Below are positions 28,801 to 42,341 of a stretch of DNA of 64,000 bases, in pieces (within the stretch, counting starts at the first letter, position 1; each line of letters begins with the position of its first letter). Below the pieces are notes generated by a model that was not told where the DNA came from, did no database searches, and saw only the letters and a list, made by a program, of their open reading frames with translations. Source of the stretch: Istiophorus platypterus (taxonomy: Eukaryota > Chordata > Actinopteri > Istiophoriformes > Istiophoridae); contig CM029112.1 in NCBI GenBank assembly GCA_016859345.1, positions 9,683,089 through 9,747,088 of the forward strand, written 5' to 3'. A program made the position numbers and the translations under genes.

Positions 28801-31800
28801 ATAATGTCATATCTTTGACAGTGGTCTGCTTCCTTTCATCATGCTTGTTATTGCCAGATCTCATAGATGCTATTAAATCTGATATTTAAATGACGTTTCA
28901 GTTTTCACGAATGACACCAAGGTTTACCTGACACAACCCCCTCAAATCAATACACACTATACTGAATGTAATGGATATATGTTTCTCGATTAATTGAATG
29001 CAGTGAATACAAACACATATTAGTTGGTATTACAGGTTTTATTAAGGACTAAGTAAATGCCTGATATGTAAGAAGTCAGAACTACTATAACTCTAAGGGG
29101 CTTTGGATCTTTTGGTCAGGGGAATGTGTGTGTCTCGTTTTTTTTTTTGTACGTGTTGATCTCATGCTGTCTTTCCACCAGGTCTCTAAATGTATATGTG
29201 TCTTCAGCTCAATGTAGCTCTTTTGTTCCTTTTCTTGACAATGCACTGCATATTCAGAAGAGGCAGCCTGTAGGTATATGGAAATGAAACACTCTCACTA
29301 GTTGCATGACCCTCCTTATATCTCTTCCCTTTTTGATTGTTTCCTTTTCTTCTCCTTTTCGTGTGGAGACTTTAACCTTTCTTTGAGGTCTTTCTTTTTT
29401 CTTTTTCTTTTTTTGTTCTAGAAATCACATTGCCTGATGTTAAGATAAATGAAAGAAAGAAAGAAAGGCTATATGTTTGATCTCCACCACGCATTATTAC
29501 TTATACGCTCGAAGAACCAGAATGTAATTTTAATCATTTTGTTTCCTTCAGCTTGTTTTTGTTATTTACTTCATATATCTCACTTGGCATTACTCATTGT
29601 TGTTTCATTTTCTCTGTTATCTCTACTAAAAACAAACTTTCATCATGTTCTTCATTGTCCTGGTTACAAGTCACTTGTCCTGTATATTTGTGTGTCTTGT
29701 ATTACTGCATGAGCATTGCACGCTGGGGTCTCTTCGTTTCTCTCTTGCCTTTCTTGTTTCTTCTTTTTTTTTCTCAGTTGTGTCCTATCTTTCTCCTCAT
29801 TTTTTTTTTTTTGCTATGGAAATGCTTGTGCTACTGAGTGTTGTTGATGTGTTTTCCTCCCTTTCTTCATCCTTCTCTGTGCAGGGGATGTGCTGTTCCA
29901 GATGGCTGAGGTCCACAGACAGATCCAAGTGCAGCTGGAAGAGATGGTTGGTACTCTAAGCTCAAAAAGGGTTATTAGTCTTGTAGATCAGCACTACAGC
30001 GCTCAATATAAAACTCAAAATATGTTAAAGTTCTAATAATGCAATTATTTAACAGTTATTTAGACACTACTACAAGCTATTACTGCAGTAACACGTTTTA
30101 GTTTGGGGCCGTTAGCCTGAACTAAATCTGCCCAACTGTGACACAGATTTGTCCCTAAGCTCTGGAGCCCCTGTCGGCAGTAGACGGAAAACATGATAAT
30201 TAGATGAACACGAACTCACATCGAATGAACAGACATGCTGAGCTCATCTAAGTCCAAACTGCTAACTCAGGAGGTGGCTGGGGAAGTCGAGGGAGTTAAT
30301 TGAACAGTATTGTATTCTGTGTAGACTGCTTGATTGACAGGTCATCAACGGTTGATATTAATTTTATTGCCCTGCGTCTAATACTGAAGAAGGTCTCGAC
30401 ATAGGTCCTGATCATGTTGGAGCCCTGGAGCTTAAAAACCCAGAATCCCTGCAACACAAAGGACCGGTTAAAGTTTTCATTTTCTTCATTTTATTAGAAA
30501 ATCTTGCTTGATTCGACAGTGAATTCCCTTATGTACATAATGATGCCTGTCCTCTATGCTCCATATTCGCAATATCAGTAATATCAATATTATTTAAATA
30601 TAGAATAAATAGAAACTTTTTTTGCATTCTATGCACATACACTGCTGTTACAAGTCAAAACCACCAAACTTCAATTAAGATTCCTATAAGTTAAGATGAT
30701 TCTCTCATCCAAAAGAAATAAAACAGCAGAAGTGAGGAAAAAAATGGATGAATATTTATGGTAAACTGTTTAAGAGAATTGACTGAAAGACAGTATATAT
30801 AGCACTGAATATCGGCAGGTCTCTTCACAATCTAGTGACTGAATATTGTGTCAGATAGCACAGAATCAGTAACCGTGATCTGCAGGCTGAGAGAGGCTTC
30901 TCAGGAGAGGACCATTAGCAAAACATTTAAAATTTTATGAGGATATGAGAATAACAACTTATTTGATAGCTTATTGATCTACTGTGAAAAATTTAACATG
31001 TAAAACTGAATGTTTCAATACACAGCATCTCTTAATGATTTTGCCATTGACACGACTATCATTAGCATGTTTACTGAACTGACTTTATGTGTTTCCTCCT
31101 CAGTTGAAATCCTTCCACAATGAGCTGCTCTCTGAGCTGGAGAAGAAGGTGGAGCTGGATGCTCGTTATCTGACTGTGAGTATCTGATTGGCTGGCGAAT
31201 GTGAGCATCTGATTGGCTGGCGTTTCCGAAGTCAGAGGACAGTCTCGGTCCACTAAGTGCATATTTTAGCTCCTTTTAGGAGCTTTATATTATGCTCCAT
31301 TAAAATCTATTAAGACCTAATTTGACTGATGTGATAACGGAGATGGAGGTGAAACTGCGTGTGTGTGCGTGCGTGTGTGTCTTTGCATGTTAACATCTGT
31401 CTCAAAGTCTGTCTCTTAGAAAACTAGAAGATGTGTCTGGAGAAAAAAAAAAAAAGATGCTTTGAACTGACATTTCATTTCATGTCTACTCACCCGTCAA
31501 GTGTAGACTGATTATAATAAACCCCTCCTGGAGAACGAGTGTGTGTATGTGTGTAAGCACCGTGGAGCTGGTCTACATGTGATATCTTTAGAATGAGTGG
31601 GTTGCAGCCCGAGTGTAGAGCAGCGCTTCTGCGCGTGGTTTTGGGGGGATGGGATGATATCGCCGTGATTGTGTTGTGTTGTATTGTATTGTATTGTTGG
31701 AGGGACCACGTTACGAGCTGCCTCGGCTCACAGCCACTCACTCACTCGCACAGAGTTTATATAATGTAGCTTTCAAAATGAAATAGAAACGCTGGTTGTT

Positions 31801-34800
31801 TATGAGCCGTTTTCGGCCTCCGGCCTCTTGACTTAACACACTTATCGATGAAATCAGATGCTGTCCTGTGGAGTGCATATTAAAACCATGTGTTTTCGGA
31901 TGTAAACCATCTCTAAGGTAATGTTTGACTCCATGCTCCGCTGCCAAATTTTTTGTTTGCAGTCTAAACTGACATGGAAGAGACACCAAAACATTTCATG
32001 CTTTTATCACAGTGGCTCAGATGCATGCATCATGGTGAATCCCTGAGGTCTCAATATCCACTACTTTTAATGAATTTCCTACTCATCTGCATCAGTGATA
32101 ACAGCAGTCGCTGTTCTTCAGACTTTGTGAATTAATCATCTGAAATTTTGACTCAGTTTAAAAAGACCCAAAGGAAAGCTTGCTGTGTTTTCAAGACCCT
32201 AAGTCTGTGTGCTATTCCCAGAGGTGCATCTCTCGCTGTTCTCCTTCTGTCCCCGTCTCTCCTCCCTCTTGCCTCAAATAATGGCTCACCCGGGGTTTTT
32301 ACAGCACACTCCAGTCATTACACCAAAGTCAGAATTTTGGCTAGATTTAAAATGAAAATAAATAAATAAATAAAAAAATAGCATATGCAGATTATCGATG
32401 AACTGGAGCATTTCTTTAATGACAAGGGTCATATTCTCCATGTGAACCAAAGTTCGTTTTACCGTCCATTCTGGTTCCAGTCAGATTTAGACACCCTAAG
32501 GATCTGTCTGCAGTACTTGCCAGTGATAGAGAGTTTTGAGTATGGGCACTGGCAACAAAAGTCAACAGGCTTTTTGCTTTGTTAATGAGGAGGAACATTC
32601 CAGCTCAATGAGGCAGATGCTCTGGATATTATTTTGTTTAGCCAATATGGCGCTGCAAACTAAAAGAAAACTTTTCACAATAGCCAGCTGTGTCTTCTCC
32701 GATCATTACTATGATCTATATGCTGGAGAATTTCCACTGGGGAGCTACGGTGTCTGGGAGTGAAATAATTGCGAATTGCAGAGCAACACATATTGGTTCA
32801 ACTAATTTACCTGGGGGGGCTGAACGGATGAGTCATTCATTGTTATTGGATTACAAAGATGGCACCTGTGCAACGGTGTTTTTCGGTCCAACTTTTTTGT
32901 TGAAATATTACAATACTGAAATTCAATATGTCAGAGGAGCTCCTGGCATGGAAAATTAGTCAACGGTAGATAAAGCTGAATTGGAAAATTACATTTTTTT
33001 TTTTTTTTTTTTTTTAGTTTACTGTTGTGAGCTCCTAGAGGCTTCTAGTCCAGCCCAAACCTACAGAACTAATACCACCTCGTTTCTGTTATGAAATCCA
33101 AGCACAGCATGTGTCATAGTTTTTGTCTACCAGCGACAAAAACTTCTTCTCTTCTGCTCCATTTCAGCCAAATGATGCCCAGAGGATACCTACCTACCTC
33201 CTCACTGTCTTACACTATGCAAATGTGGGTGTTGAACCCTCACGCACGAGCTCTCCTCCGCCAGTTTTGCCTTGTACGGAAACCACATGAGCTCTGTCAC
33301 ACCAGACACAGTTACTATAGCAACAGAGCCAGTACAGCCTGAAAACAAAGTTGTTTTTCTCGATTAAATAAATAAATAAACAGCAAATTAAATAAATGAA
33401 ATACATAAATTCCGTCTAGAGAAGGACTAGGCCAGTCATTTTGCTTGTTCTACAAATCATGCACCTGTGTTTTACTCTGCAGGTGGTCACTGATTTCTGT
33501 TGTTTTCACTACCTAAGAAAATCAACTTGAAATCTGCTTGATGCATCATTGCTGTGACAATGGCCATTTGAAGAGGCACAATCACAAGCTGTGTTGCAAC
33601 AAAATCAAACCTATATGACATAATACATATGAGCTAAAGAATGATGTGGCATTTTAAAGGAATTCCCTCCTTGTATCCACAGTGTCACACAACAGTAATA
33701 AAACTTCAACAAAAATTTAGAAACTTTCTGATAACTGAAGCAAGTTTCAAGCCTCTGCAGAGTAATTTTCAATACTGTAGTGAAATGAGTTGAATCCAGT
33801 GGGTAAGAATCAGTGTAAAATCTCTCCACAAAAAAAAAAAAAAAAAAAAGGTTGGCAGCACTGTTATGTACAGAACATCCCACCCACTTTCACCCAGACT
33901 TTTTAATTTTAATTTTGTGTTTGTGCACTGCCTGTTGCCCCCATGTAGGCTGCCCTTAAGAAATACCAGATGGAACACAAGAGCAAAGGAGAGAGTCTGG
34001 AGAAGTGCCAGGCTGAACTGAAGAAGCTGCGCAGGAAGAGCCAGGGCAGCAAGAACCCCTCCAAGTACGGAGAGAAGGAGATGCAGGTGAGCCTCTTGCC
34101 GGGTTTTTGCACAAATCTAAATATTTCATTGCTGTTCAGAATCATACAGCAGGACAACACATCCAGACCTAACTATAACAAGTTGGAGAAAAATAAAATA
34201 TAAACATTGTCAAGCAGGTTCGTAGCACTGCTGCCCTTTGTTTTTGCAGAGTTTGCATGCATGTGGGTGACTGTTGAATTAGAGATTAACGAGTCTTGAA
34301 GCAGAATAATGACTTTATTCATCATAAAGTAAACAGATTACACAAAACAGCGAGGAGGGGGTGGAGGTGATGGCGATGAGGTGCCCAGAGTGGGAAAGCA
34401 AATAATGGAGGATTAATTATAAGTCTTGTGCCCTTGCAAGTCATAAAGCAGGCACGTACGAATGAAAAAAATAAATTGGTCGGCTTCACTAATCGATGTA
34501 TTGGAAGAGTAGGCATTCACATCAGTGCGTCCAGTGTATTTTAACACAATGAGTATAAGCACAGCTTTTAAATACAACACAAACTAGCTGACTCAGTTAT
34601 TCAAAGTGGACTAGATTAGATGGTAAACCTCTTTTGACCTTTCAAAACAAAACACAACTCACAGAAGAATATTATTTTTTCACAGTTTCAAAGTTATTTA
34701 GTAGCTGAAGTAGTAGTGCAGTTTAGGGGGAACTAGATATACACTTACATACACTTACACTTACATACGTGTATATCATACAGTAAACTTGTATTTTGAA

Positions 34801-37800
34801 ATTTGTGTTTAGTCTCAAATTTCTGTGTTTTTATTCATAAATCAGTTTCTATGTCTTGAAAAGGTCCCCGAAGGCCCATATGAATATATCCATGTGACAT
34901 ATATTATGCTATTGGAAATTGCTATGCAGATAATTCAGATTGATTTGTTGGGGCTTATACATCTGATTAAAGCGGAAACCCTGAAAGAAAAATGTCCTAA
35001 AGGTGATTAGGCGGCACAAAGAGGTTATGCTCGCAGAACTGCTATAAGATTTGGATGAAATACTGAAATACTTTTAACAAGAATAACGGGGGGGGGTTCT
35101 GTTTTCTTTCTTTTTTGTGTGTGTGTGTTTTGTTTTTTTGTTGTTTTTTTGTTTTTTGTTTTTTGGTTTTTTTTGCGGCTCTTTGAGTCTTCCAGAGTCA
35201 GACAGCCAACGTTTCAAACCTGTCAAAATGTTTATATGTCAAACTGAAGAAGACACCTGACTCACAGAGCGAACAAGGCAGTGTTTGCTTTGGATGTCAT
35301 CATTCATGTGATAATTTCCAAAGTAAAGCAGCCTCCAATAGAGCAGCACAGGTGAAATGAATATTGATTTTGTATTTGAATGAATCTGCAGTGTTTGACA
35401 TAAATCAATTTATCTTCCCCATTCACTCCTCCCTCGGCCGCCTGCTTGACTGGAGGAGTGATGGTGTACTCTCATATGCAGAATCCTGCAGAGACACTTC
35501 ATCACTGTATTAACCTGGTCTTTACAAGTTGTTGTTTTTATTTATTTATTTTTTTTAAATCTATTTAGTCGTGTAACCAGCAGTTACAGTCAAACTGAGA
35601 AAAATGATGAAGCGGAAAATAGTGACAGGATGACTTCAGATGGATTTCAATTGAGGCCTGATGTTAAACTGCATCTTTAGGGATGGAAGCAAAAATCTCA
35701 AGCTAACGGGTCTCGGCCCGTAATGACTGTGCTGCTGTTGTTTTTTGAAGTGATGTGTAGCCGGCCTTAGCTGAAATGGATCAATAGCTTGACCAAGAAC
35801 CTCGGTCTGCCAACACTTGTGGATTCCGTGTTTTTGTAAGGGTTCATTGGGTATCGAAATTTAGCTCTCCGCTGCTCAGGTTCCTGAGGAAAACACCTCT
35901 GGACTTAACATGCAGATCCACACACATCCACACACATCTCCCCTTTCCCATCTGGGAGGGTCTGGCAGTGTTGGATTGGTCTGACTGCTGTGTCATATTG
36001 AGTTTGTTCCACTGTGTCAGGGAGTGCCATGAGGAGATGCTGTATGAAATGTCATCTTGAGGTGTCAAAGTTCCCATCGTGTGCGACAGTCCAGTTTTGT
36101 GTGGAGCAGGGTTTGAGTTAGGAGTGATCTAAGCCAGTAAATCCCGACGGCAAGTTTTTGGTGTACTGCCCTATGTGCTGAATGATTAGGCTTCCGTTAT
36201 GTTTGATATGACGCACAATTTGATGAACTGGAAAAGGCTTCTGAATAAAATCCTTTATTGCAAATCAGTTAGAGTTTGTCCAGAAATTTAAAAAGATGAA
36301 ATAATTTAATTTGACTAAATCTAAAATTAGAAGTAAATCTACATTAGAGGCTGGCATGTTCATTACACCCTGATAACAAGATGTTGCACTTAATTACTGA
36401 CAATCATGTGTTTTTAGAGCCTTATGAGAAGTGGCGCTGATTGGAAATTTGTCTCGAGAAAGTTGTGAAAGACCAAAGGAGCATTAAAGGACAAGAATAT
36501 GCTCAGAAAATGTGCCCTGTGTTTAAAACGATGGCCGTGCAAGAAGAAAGTTTCACTAAGGAAAGAATAATTTTCTTGACATTTCTCTGTGATTCACCCT
36601 ATAAATTCTGTTGTTTCATGTGTTAAAATTAAACAAAATTGTCCTAATGGTGAAACCAGAGGAAAGGCATAAAATCATTAGCTCTTGTGAACTGGAAACC
36701 ATAAATATCCACAAAGGGTTTCATAAAGAGTTCAGTAATTAGGTTTTCAGATACAGCAGTTTGACTGTGTTGTCAGTTAAAGTGATATTTTCGACCTGAC
36801 ACAGGAAGCAAACAAAAGGTCAGCAGTTCATGGGGACCATGTTGCCACATTTTCGTTGCCAGCAGTTTATATTTTATGATGCAGTATTTTCCAGTGGATC
36901 TCGGTAGATGTAGCAAGAAAGGTCAAACCATTAGCGCAGTTAAAAACAAAAATAATTTTAATTTATAGGGACCAACAGATTAGTAGCACTAGTGCACAGT
37001 CTTACTGAGGCTGCATGACTGATCAGCTGAGCCCATCTGCGCAGAGGAAAGATCTCAGCAGGCTCTGGCCTCATAATGCACAGTCTGTTAGCAGGGAAAA
37101 GGAAAATCAATCTTCTCTCTCATTCTCAGCCTGCTGACTTTCACTGATCATATCACGGCAGTGGGCGTGTTAGAGAAAAGTCAACCCGTTTGTGCCTGAG
37201 TCCTCTGGAGAGCGCGACACAAAGAGAGGGAGATAGCCCTGCTCTCCCTCAAGAACTGTGCTCAACAATGAAATCCGCCTATTGCAGAAAGGCTTAGATA
37301 GTCTGCAAGTGTTCTGTTTAATTTGGGTGTACAGAGATGGTTTCTTTCAGACCGTAGAAAGCAGTTGAGAGAGTTGAGAGCAAAGTTGCTAAGGTGCGCT
37401 CAACATTTCCTCCTCCTCCTCCTCCACCACCACATCTTTGTTATTTTAGCAGATGAGAGGAACCAAGTTTTCTTTTTTTATCTTGCCCCTTATCATTAAA
37501 AAGTAAAGATGTTTGAGCACTGTCTGGCAGCGAACACAGATTGTGACCGCCTTTCATTGATCGCCATCTCTATCACTTGCTTGCTCTCTCTCTCTCTCCC
37601 TCTCTCCCTCTCTCTCTCTCGCACTTTTTGCTCTCCTCTATCCCACTTTTCTTTCTGTCTCTTTGTCTGTCTCTCCTCCCCTCCCTGTTTCTTTCACTGT
37701 GCCATCTCATCAATGGGTAAAGACCCTGCCAAAATGCTAATCAGCTCATTATGTAGTTCAGTGGAGTGGGCCATGGTACTGTAGAAAGGGGTTTCATCTA

Positions 37801-40115
37801 GATAAACTCCTTTGCGCTGCATAGTCTGTTAATAAGGGCCCAGACAGACAGAGAGAGATGGAGTACAGGATTCAGAATTAATGTCACCAGATGGCTTGAT
37901 AAGCGCGGGGTTTCTTCAGCTTGGTGTCACAAAACGAAAAAAAGCAGTTCAAACTTGGAATTGTGGATGGATATATTCGTACAGATGCAGGAAAAGGTGT
38001 TGTTGATGTGCAAGTTTAGTATACAACCACTGACAAACACACACTCAGCAGATGCATGCAAATGCTGTAGGTGTAGTTGCTTTCTTTTGTGCCCTGGAGC
38101 GTTCAAATACCATTCTTTTGAATCCAAAGATTGCTGATGATCGAGGAACAGAAGAGCAGACATAAGCAGCTCTCAACTGTGCAGGAAAATGCCTTTGAAT
38201 CCCCACAGGAATGAAAATGAGGATAAATAGTTCTCTTGTTGTGCATCCTTCTGTATGCATTGCTGCTTTTTGAAGGTTGCGAATCCCTCCCTTCGCAGTG
38301 TCTGTAATTGCTAGAAACTGTGTCGGTGTGCAGTGTAATAGAATTCATAATGTCACATAGTTGATGCAAAACATTTTTTTTTTCTTTCCTTGTCCTGAAT
38401 ATGCCATTGAAAGGGAACACGCAGAGAAGCAGTAACGCTGATCAGTTCAAGTCAGAACGCAAGAACTCCACTGACGTGTAGCGGGTTTTCATTTACATTC
38501 ATAACCTTTGCAAAACAAGTCATTCTAGCTATGATGTAACCGGAGGTTCTTCAGATATAAAGAAAGCTGGTGTCTGCCTGAGCTTTCCCCTCTGCACTCA
38601 TTGTCTTTGGTTACTTTGGTGACCTTTTTAAATGGTTGTAGAATTGGGCCATCCGGATTTGACAAGAGGAGAGGGCATGCTGGTTGAGCCGCTTCTATTA
38701 GCTCCGCTTAGAAGTGTTGGAGAGGCCAGCAGACTGTGAGTCAGAGGCTGCAAAAATGAAAAAACAAAACAAAACAAAACAAAAGGGGTCACTCCATCAG
38801 TGAGACAGTGAGAGAGTGGGAGAGAGAGGGCAGCCAAGCTGGCCCTGATCTTTTAAATGTGGCTTCCTGGATGTGGCCAAAGACCCATTCACAAATGTTA
38901 TTAGCTGAATCCAGCAGTGTGAGTGTGTGTCTGTTAGACATTTCTTCACCAGGGCATATTTGTCTCCTCCTTTCTCCCTCCTCTCTCTATTATCTCTCTG
39001 CAGTACAGAGTGTGACTCATACCAAAACAAAATCACCATCTTTAACTTTTTCACAGGAAAGAAAGAAAGGGAGAGACTTCAGCTTGGCATCTCCAGTGGT
39101 ATATCTACAGTAGCATGACTTAGCTCCTCCCTTAACAACCCACATTGTTGAGGCAATGCTCAGGCCTTAACTAAACGCTGTGCCTGTAAAGAGCTAAAGC
39201 GACGAACTGATCCACTTTCAAAGCACTTCACATGAGCTTAAAGTGTGCAGACAGAACAGAATAAGGTCGGGCTCATCATATTTTCATCCTTTACTTGCAA
39301 CGTTTGAAAACTTGTCTCTGTGGATTTGTGGAATGGCGGAAGTGCACTTCTTCCCACGTTATTGCAAAATGCCATTCCTCAAAATGTTTGTGTTCGTTAT
39401 AATTTAACCACTTGAACTTTTCCTCTACACTTGGAATCCCAATGAAACATCCTCATGGCTGGTAGCTGTGGGGGAGTGGTGTGCTCTGGTGGGAACTAAA
39501 CGAAATGCCTCTGCACCTTGTGGTGGCACCACATGAACTAAACAGCAATGTGACAAACTTCATTAGTCTTTGTGGAATATAATGTAAAACCCTCTATTCT
39601 GTACTCTTAATGCTTTGAGAATGCTGAACAAGAGGAGAGTGAAACAAAGAAAGTAACAGAATCATCCATAATCTTGATCCAGTGTTTGTCTTTTCTACTT
39701 TGTAACACGGCAGGGTTTTCAATTCACATGTCAACTTATAAGGTTAACTCTTCTTTCGTAATAAGTCTTAACCAGCCATGTTTATTTGTATATCAAAACA
39801 ACAATATGTGCGTATGGCTATTTGATCCAAGCTATATGCTAGAAGCTTCCCCATTAACTTCAAACCTGCCTTTACCCCTGAGAAAAGTCAAGGTTAGATT
39901 AAATACATGCAAGTAAATATAACACTCCCTTCTAGGTCAGCATTTATTAGCAGATGTTACAGGATTAAAACCCTGAAACCAGACTCAGTTGACCTACTTT
40001 GAGACTGTGGTATTAGAAGCTACCGACATGCAAGTGGCTCACAAAACAAGTGGCTCACAACATCTACATGCCATCAACTGGTTCAACTGGTGCTTCTCTC
40101 CGCTATCACTGATCA

Positions 40116-40151
<36 letters not shown>

Positions 40152-42280
40152 GGTATGTTTTCAGTGAACTCGGTGAGACATTTCCCATTTTTTAGAGAAC
40201 TCGTGCTGAAGACAAACTTACAGCTCTGGATCTCCTTCTCTCACTCTGTCTGTGGTGCTCACTCCTATGCACGTTAAAAAAACATTTTTTACTATACATC
40301 ATTTACTATTGTCCTACACGTAAAATGGGGTAGCGGGTCTTTGTGAGCGCGTCCTCCTCTCACGTCGCGGGATCTTTCTGTCATAATTGCCTCACCTTGG
40401 TAGCGCTTGGCAGGGAAAATCTGCCCAGAGAAAGTTACTGAGTAAGGCTCTCTCCTTGCACAACTATCACCAACAAGGTGCATTCAAGCTCTAATTGCTC
40501 CAGTGCAGCTGTGCAGTGATTGACAGTACAAGACTGTGCTGTACAGAGCTGCTCCTATATGTGGATATGTGCAAAAATGATGAATATGAGGCAAGGTGTT
40601 AATAATAAAAAAAAAGGCAGGGGGGACAAAACATCTAAGCTGTAAGTGACTTTGCAAGAATGGCGATTAAAAAAAATTCTCTCTACCTATCTCAGCAAAA
40701 CAAATTTAATTAGGCATATTAAAGAAAGAAAATACTTTAAAAAGTGTCATGGTTAATGATTCTGATAACAAATGCATGTTGTCTTTTATGCAAATCTGTA
40801 GATATTATGTATTACAATTAGTAAATACTTAGACAGTTATGTAGACATTTATGTATCTTTGTGTGTTGCCTTCAGTTCGTGGAGACCATCAGCAGTAAGC
40901 AGACTGAGCTGGACACCTTCATTGCCGAGGGGTACAAGACAGCTTTGTCTGAGGAGCGTCGCAGGTACTGCTTCCTGGTTGACCGTCAATGTGCCGTGGC
41001 CAAGAACAGCAGTGCCTACCATGGCAAGGTAAGTCCAAGCGTCCTTTGACCACCAGGAAGATGAAAAAAACAATTATATTTTACTATCAAAGACAAATAA
41101 GGACTGAAATGTCTGCCGGAATAATTAGAATAGATAAGGGTACCGCCGTGTACCTCGCCGTTTGATTCAAACGTTGCAAAATTAATTGGTGCACAGAAAT
41201 AAATGACATCATGTTTGGAAAATCAGTGAGATCATTTGAAATGTGCAAAACTTGTTTGACTGTTGGCAGAACATAATGTGTACAGGTGGGGCTTCGTCGC
41301 TTATAGCGAGAAGTTGATTGAGGAAACAGGTCTTCAGCGCGTGCAGCAACAATAGGCGTTCATGGCCAGAATTAGCGTTTTCAGAGCTTAGCCCCTTTTC
41401 AGTACTTCTGATCTCTTGACTAATAAGAAACATGTTTTGGTTTTTTGTTTGTGTTCTTTTTTTAACATTATGTTCATGAAGGTGTATGTGCAGAGTTTGT
41501 TAGGGGGGTTGATAAAACTTCTATATTCTATAGTGTTGATTCTAGCCAACTACTCCCATCTGTCATGTCGGTTTTATTTGGAGCCCATTGGCTGTAGACC
41601 ATTGTTCAGGGAAAAGAGCATACTAGGAGATATATAATTCAAAGTCGCATTAGCTTTGACCGCTCTTAGGGGCCTCTTCATTTTAAAAATTCATTAGGAC
41701 TGTAGACAATGCCCAGCTGACAGGCATATCTGAAGCTGTAATCCATCATTGCACCTTTGAGCTTCCTCCACCTTTTTGTGCAGAGAACTGCCTCACTCAC
41801 TCAGTTCACAAAAGACTTATATAGGAAAAGGGATCAAAATGCTAAATCTAGAGCAATTGAAATCAAAGCTCAGTGGAATGAACAGAACAAAAGTTGCAAA
41901 TTGCTTCTTATCCATACTGTTTACAACAATCAATAGAGACTTTTTGTAATTCATCTTCATTATTTGCACATAAGTGAAAGAGGTGAAGAACCTTTGAATC
42001 CGAACAGGTTTCCCCTTATATCATCCCATCAAATGTAACGAGCGTTGTAAAGCAGGATTTGGTCAAGTTAATTTTTTATGTCTTTTTTGTGTCTGTGTGC
42101 TAGAAGTATATGACTGTCCATGACCAACAAATTTATTCTTGGGTAATAGAGTACATCATTCCCTGGGGAGTACTGGTGGGTGTGTGAACTAACAGCCTGA
42201 AGATGTGGCTGGAGGAGGACAGAATGCATGTGTGTTAGTGTGTGTGTGTGTGTGTGTGTGTGCGTTTGTCTGTGTGTGTG

Positions 42281-42341
<61 letters not shown>

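Larger units (their letters stand above)
17830..29884 (+). other. baiap2: baiap2 intron 3 (12 kb)
   Basis: No coding exon supported. It contains a long (TC)n tract, several (CA)n/(GT)n arrays, a dispersed repeat fragment near 23.5 kb, a probable one near 28.1 kb, and an X-box-like palindrome at 27205-27218. The remainder is AT-rich unique-looking sequence. Confidence 0.85.
34087..40875 (+). other. baiap2: baiap2 intron 6 (6.8 kb)
   Basis: No coding exon supported. Contains a T/G-rich low-complexity tract (35108-35176), (CT)n near 37585-37621, a (AAAAC)n stretch at 38757-38783 and (GT)n at 40118-40149. The rest appears to be unique AT-rich sequence. Confidence 0.85.
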
